From NCBI GenBank assembly GCA_028707655.1, contig JAQWAN010000048.1, positions 1-10,509 of the forward strand: a DNA stretch of 10,509 bases, read 5' to 3'. The position numbers and the translations under genes are program-made. The notes below the pieces were generated by a model. The model did not search any database, was not told the origin of the DNA, and worked only from the letters and a program-made list of their open reading frames with translations. Origin of the DNA: Bacteroidaceae bacterium (GTDB lineage: Bacteria > Bacteroidota > Bacteroidia > Bacteroidales > Bacteroidaceae). Position 1 is the first letter of the stretch. Each line of letters begins with the position of its first letter. Positions 6,656-10,509 of the stretch are shown here, piece by piece.

Positions 6656-9600
6656 ATGAATATGAATATCTCCACCTTGCAACAACTTTACCAAAATCAT
6701 CCTGCTATGGATGAGATGTGTCATTTTATAGCAGAAAAGAAATATCGCACGCTGTTTTTAGAGGGTTTACAAGCATCTGCTACCTCATTGTTTTTCTCGG
6801 CTGTACAGTGTAAACAGCCTGCTCCTTTCCTCTTTGTGTTGCCCACAAGTGACGATGCTGCCTATTTTTATCACGATTTGGTACAGATTAATGGCGATAA
6901 GAATGTACTCTTTTTCCCCTCTTCTTATAGACGATCTATTCGTTATGGTCAGAAAGATTCGGGCAATGAGATTCTACGAACCGAGGTGCTATCGCATATT
7001 CAACAAAAAAATAAACTCCTTAGTCTGGTGACTTATCCGGAGGCTTTGGCAGAGAAAGTGATTTCGCAGCAACAACTCAGCAGTAAAACATTAGCACTTG
7101 CCGTTGGTGCTGCTTTCTCTATAAAAACGGTGGTGGAGAAGCTATATGAATTCGATTTTGAACGGGTGGATTATGTGTATGAACCAGGACAATATGCTGT
7201 GCGTGGATCGCTTATTGATGTCTATTCCTATTCTAATGAGTATCCCTATCGCATCGACTTTTTTGGGGATGAGATAGATTCTATTCGTCTCTTTGAGGTG
7301 AATACACAGTTAACCAAAGAGAAGGTGAACGAGCTGTCTATTGTTCCACAATTGGAGAATGCAGATGATTCTTCGGTCTCTTTTCTTTCTTTTTTGCCAG
7401 CCAATGTGATTGTGGTGATGGATAATCTCACGGAACTATGTGACACGATTGGACAGATTCATGAAAATACCTTCTCCCAACAAGCTATCCTTGCGCACGA
7501 TAGTGAGCAAAAAGAGGATACGGCAGCTTTATCTCTACCTGTATTAACGGATAAGGAGGGCTTTATGCGCGACATATTACCCTTTAAACGGATAGAGAAA
7601 CATAGTGCCTTGCCTACTACAGCCAATATGACGCTCTCTTTTCAAACGGCTTCGCAACCTATCTTCCATAAAAACTTCGATTTAGTGAGTCAGTCGTTTT
7701 CCGATTATAGGGAGAAGGGCTACACGCTTTATATCTTATCGGATAGTGCGAAACAGATGGACCGTATTGCTACTATCTTTCAAGATAGAGGTGATAAGAT
7801 TCCTTTTCTTGCCATAGATAAAACGATTCACGAGGGATTTGTGGACCATACACTTCGTTGCTGTTGCTTTACTGACCACCAGCTGTTCGACCGCTTTCAT
7901 AAATACAGTTTGAAGAGCGACCGTGTGCGTGGTGGCAAGATGGCACTGACATTAAAAGAGCTGCGTGAGTTTCAGTTGGGCGATTATGTGGTTCATCTAG
8001 ACCATGGTGTTGGTAAGTTTGGTGGTTTAGTGCGTCTACCTACCCCCACAGCTACACAGGAGGTGATTAAGCTGATTTTTCAAAATGAGGATGTTGTTTT
8101 TGTTAACATTCATTCGCTCCATAAGAAATCAAAGTATAAGGGAAAGGATGGACAGCCTCCGCGTCTGAACAAGCTGGGTACGGGTGCTTGGCAGCGATTA
8201 AAAGAGACAACCAAGAAGAAGATTAAGGATATTGCACGCGATTTGATTGAGCTATATGCCAATAGACAGAAGGAGCGGGGCTACGCCTATAGCAAAGACT
8301 CTTTTTTGCAACAGGAGCTAGAGGCTTCTTTTATATATGAGGATACGCCTGACCAATTGAAGGCTACGCAAGATGTGAAATCGGATATGGAGAGTGAATT
8401 GCCAATGGACCGATTGATTTGTGGCGATGTTGGTTTTGGAAAGACGGAGATTGCTATACGGGCTGCCTTTAAGGCGGTGACCGACAATAAACAGGTGGCT
8501 ATCTTGGTGCCTACCACGGTATTGGCTTATCAACATTATAAAACCTTGTCTGCACGATTGGCTGAGTTCCCTTGCCGAATAGATTATTTGAGTAGGGCGA
8601 GGAAACCCTCTGATGTGAAAAAAATAATTGCTGATTTAAAGACGGGCGATATACAAATTATTATTGGTACGCACCGAATAATTGGAAAAGATGTGCACTT
8701 TAAAGATATTGGTTTACTCATTATCGATGAGGAGCAGAAGTTTGGGGTTAGTGTGAAGGAGAAATTAAAACAACTCAAGATTAATGTGGATACTTTAACC
8801 ATGACGGCAACGCCTATCCCACGTACTCTTCAGTTCTCTTTGATGGGTGCGCGCGATTTATCGGTTATTCAAACCCCACCACCCAATCGATATCCTATAC
8901 AAACGGAACTGCATATCTTTAATAAAGAGGTGATTCGTGAGGCTATTAACTTTGAGATTAGTCGTAATGGACAGGTGTTTTTTGTAAACAACCGCATTCA
9001 GAACATCTACGAATTAGCGGATATGATTCATGAGCTTGTGCCTGATGCACGTGTGGTAGTGGGGCATGGACAGATGGAACCGGCTAAACTGGAACAGGTG
9101 ATTCTGGATATGGTGAATTATGATTACGATGTGTTAATTGCTACCTCTATCATTGAATCGGGTATCGATATTCCAAATGTGAATACCATTATCATCAACC
9201 AAGCACAGAATTTTGGGTTGAGCGATCTTCATCAGCTGCGCGGTAGAGTGGGACGTGGTAATAAGAAAGCGTTCTGCTATCTGTTGGCTCCTCCTTTGTC
9301 GCTCTTGACTAATGAAGCAAAAAGACGTCTGCAAGCTATCGAGAATTTCTCTGAGCTGGGAAGTGGTATTCATATTGCCATGCAAGATTTAGATATCCGT
9401 GGAGCTGGTAATATGCTTGGTGCGGAGCAGAGTGGGTTTATTGCCGACCTAGGATATGAGACTTATCAGAAAATACTAAATGAGGCGGTGGATGAATTAA
9501 AGATAGATGAATTTGCTACGCTTTATGCAGAGAAAGAGGGTACGGATGGCACTACTAATTTTGTTAAGGAGTGCTTGGTAGAAAGTGATATGGAGCTTTT

Positions 9601-10039
9601 GTTTCCACATGATTATATTCCTAGTAGTAGTGAGCGTATGTTGCTCTACCGAGAGTTGGACAATATGGAAACCGATAAAGAGGTGCTTGAATTTAAGGAG
9701 CGTCTACAAGATCGTTTTGGTGCGGTGCCTAAAGAGGGATTGGAACTGCTGCGCGTGGTACAGCTGCGCCGTTTAGGTAAGCTGCTGGGCGTAGAGCGTA
9801 TCTATTTAAAAGCTAACCGTATGTCTCTCTTCTTAGTGAAGGATATGGAGAGTGCTTATTATACCGGTCCGCAGTTTGGTAAGCTGTTGGCTTATATGGG
9901 CCGATATACTCGAAACTGTAATCTACGTGAGAAAAATCATCAAGCAAACATGCTGATTAAAGAGGTGAAGAGTGTAGAAATGGCGGTGCTTATCTTACAA
10001 GAGATGGAAGCTATAGGAAACAACGAAGGAGACCAATAG
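6656..10039 (+). CDS. mfd: Transcription-repair coupling factor Mfd
   Basis: Mfd displaces RNA polymerase stalled at DNA lesions and recruits UvrA for nucleotide excision repair. It is 1127 residues, full length (E. coli 1148). The N-terminal UvrB-like module shows FFPSSYRRSIRYGQKD and GQYAVRGSLIDVYSY (178 onward) then FFGDEIDSIR (202-211). The RNA-polymerase-interacting, CarD-like domain begins near Gln440 (GDYVVHLDHGVGKFGG). The SF2 translocase motor has Walker A GDVGFGKTE (590-598), DEEQ (691-694), TMTATPIPRTL (715-725) and QLRGRVGRG (860-868). The C-terminal TRCF domain follows YIPSSSERMLLYREL (987-1001). All key motifs are intact. Two ATGs lie two codons apart (6656 and 6662); the family N-terminus (ISTLQQLYQNHP) fits either. 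It is a single-gene unit with its own promoter, and its last codons form a hairpin with downstream bases. Confidence 0.97.
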   Translation: MNMNISTLQQLYQNHPAMDEMCHFIAEKKYRTLFLEGLQASATSLFFSAVQCKQPAPFLFVLPTSDDAAYFYHDLVQINGDKNVLFFPSSYRRSIRYGQKDSGNEILRTEVLSHIQQKNKLLSLVTYPEALAEKVISQQQLSSKTLALAVGAAFSIKTVVEKLYEFDFERVDYVYEPGQYAVRGSLIDVYSYSNEYPYRIDFFGDEIDSIRLFEVNTQLTKEKVNELSIVPQLENADDSSVSFLSFLPANVIVVMDNLTELCDTIGQIHENTFSQQAILAHDSEQKEDTAALSLPVLTDKEGFMRDILPFKRIEKHSALPTTANMTLSFQTASQPIFHKNFDLVSQSFSDYREKGYTLYILSDSAKQMDRIATIFQDRGDKIPFLAIDKTIHEGFVDHTLRCCCFTDHQLFDRFHKYSLKSDRVRGGKMALTLKELREFQLGDYVVHLDHGVGKFGGLVRLPTPTATQEVIKLIFQNEDVVFVNIHSLHKKSKYKGKDGQPPRLNKLGTGAWQRLKETTKKKIKDIARDLIELYANRQKERGYAYSKDSFLQQELEASFIYEDTPDQLKATQDVKSDMESELPMDRLICGDVGFGKTEIAIRAAFKAVTDNKQVAILVPTTVLAYQHYKTLSARLAEFPCRIDYLSRARKPSDVKKIIADLKTGDIQIIIGTHRIIGKDVHFKDIGLLIIDEEQKFGVSVKEKLKQLKINVDTLTMTATPIPRTLQFSLMGARDLSVIQTPPPNRYPIQTELHIFNKEVIREAINFEISRNGQVFFVNNRIQNIYELADMIHELVPDARVVVGHGQMEPAKLEQVILDMVNYDYDVLIATSIIESGIDIPNVNTIIINQAQNFGLSDLHQLRGRVGRGNKKAFCYLLAPPLSLLTNEAKRRLQAIENFSELGSGIHIAMQDLDIRGAGNMLGAEQSGFIADLGYETYQKILNEAVDELKIDEFATLYAEKEGTDGTTNFVKECLVESDMELLFPHDYIPSSSERMLLYRELDNMETDKEVLEFKERLQDRFGAVPKEGLELLRVVQLRRLGKLLGVERIYLKANRMSLFLVKDMESAYYTGPQFGKLLAYMGRYTRNCNLREKNHQANMLIKEVKSVEMAVLILQEMEAIGNNEGDQ

Positions 10040-10048
10040 GTCTCCTTC
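10025..10048. terminator. Hairpin across the mfd stop codon, between convergent mfd and ygiQ-like gene
   Basis: A perfect 10-bp stem (10025-10034 with 10039-10048) with AATA loop. The left arm encodes the last mfd codons (EGD and part of Q), and the TAG stop (10037-10039) straddles the loop and right arm. On the plus strand only a poor T-run follows (ATTCTAATCTT); on the minus strand GTTGTTTC follows, which is somewhat better. It may act on both convergent transcripts, but it is a weaker candidate than the hairpin at 4447-4480. Confidence 0.6.
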
Positions 10049-10071
10049 ATTCTAATCTTACTAATCTGTTA

Positions 10072-10509
10072 TTAATAGTTACGACCGTATAATTTCTGAA
10101 TCAAATCGGGTCGGTTGAGTCGACGTAATTCGGCAATGATATGTTGTCGTTCGCTCGACTTATACCAGAAAAAGAATTGGCGTTGTTTTAATTTCTCACT
10201 ACTCTTCTTAGCCGTATAGACTGGCTTTTCGGTATAGGGATGGATGCCTGTGTAATAGGTTTCTGTTGCAACTGTCATGGGTGTTGGCGTGAAATCTTGA
10301 ACTTGCTCTAATTGAAAGTTTAAGTCTTTTGTGAGCACTGCTAGTTCTGCCATATCTTCTTCTGTACAGCCTGGATGACTGGAGATAAAATAGGGTATCA
10401 ATTGTTGTTTCAATCCAAACGCTCTGTTGGTCTTGTCAAAGATTTTTTTAAACGCTCCAAACTGCTTGAAAGAGGGTTTCCGCATGATGTTAAGAACAAC
10501 GTCGGAGGT
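10072..10509 (-). CDS. YgiQ-family radical SAM protein, C-terminal part, truncated by the window
   Basis: The last 145-146 residues of a protein whose frame stays open to the right edge. The eight codons before the internal ATG at 10485 read TSDVVLNI and continue into MRKPSFKQFG, so that ATG is internal and not the start. The sequence matches the C-terminus of YgiQ-type radical SAM proteins (DUF3362 region) as I remember it: LIPYFISSHPGCTEEDM, QVQDFTPTPMTVATETYYTG and QRQFFFWYKSSERQHIIAEL. The iron-sulfur CxxxCxxC motif would be in the missing N-terminal part. The physiological reaction of this family is not established. The gene converges on mfd with 32 nt between stop codons. Confidence 0.9.
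   Translation of the reverse strand, partial: TSDVVLNIMRKPSFKQFGAFKKIFDKTNRAFGLKQQLIPYFISSHPGCTEEDMAELAVLTKDLNFQLEQVQDFTPTPMTVATETYYTGIHPYTEKPVYTAKKSSEKLKQRQFFFWYKSSERQHIIAELRRLNRPDLIQKLYGRNY

Noticed and set aside
8287..8802. Minus-strand frames of 72-76 aa opposite the mfd motor domain
   Set aside because: Shadows of the conserved helicase region, with no start signals or recognisable motifs.
10072..10485. A complete 137-aa gene starting at the ATG at 10485
   Set aside because: The frame continues to the window edge with family-consistent residues (TSDVVLNI before the Met), so it is the end of a longer YgiQ-type protein.

Overview
The window looks like a chromosomal segment from a Bacteroidales bacterium (phylum Bacteroidota). 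Several things point there. Intergenic regions carry Bacteroidota-type promoters (TTTG, 19-21 nt spacer, TAnnTTTG) in front of both tRNA genes, tetR and mfd, plus a perfect -7 box in front of the glycosyltransferase gene. Clear Shine-Dalgarno sequences are absent. The first gene encodes an exported protein with domains and a C-terminal tail typical of Bacteroidales surface proteins. The genus cannot be fixed from the sequence alone.

Layout, left to right. Bases 1-1516 (+) hold the 3' part of a large secreted or surface protein gene with a chitobiase/hexosaminidase C-terminal-like module, a beta-rich Bacteroidales module and a C-terminal sorting-like domain. Eighteen bases later a 51-residue acidic peptide gene follows (1535-1690, +), and then a very strong 22-bp hairpin with a UACG tetraloop (1729-1776). 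Next, on the minus strand, are two identical initiator tRNA-fMet(CAU) genes (1871-1943 and 2095-2167), each with its own promoter and terminator. A promoter at about 2299-2329 then drives a plus-strand operon: a TetR-family regulator, a FabG-type 3-oxoacyl-ACP reductase and an RluA-family pseudouridine synthase starting at GTG. This operon converges on a minus-strand pair, a polyprenol-phosphate-mannose-synthase-like glycosyltransferase and dihydroorotase (pyrC), which overlap by 4 nt; a shared hairpin at 4447-4480 separates the convergent units. Divergent from that pair is mfd, the complete transcription-repair coupling factor (6656-10039). mfd converges on the 3' end of a YgiQ-family radical SAM gene that runs off the right edge, with a hairpin lying across the mfd stop codon.

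Most of the window is conserved housekeeping: translation initiation, fatty-acid reduction, RNA modification, pyrimidine synthesis, lipid-linked mannose donor synthesis and transcription-coupled repair. I found no defence system, mobile element, CRISPR array or new multi-gene system. The least-explained parts are the small acidic peptide beside the surface-protein gene, the UNCG-capped hairpin after it, and the recent-looking tandem duplication of the initiator tRNA unit.
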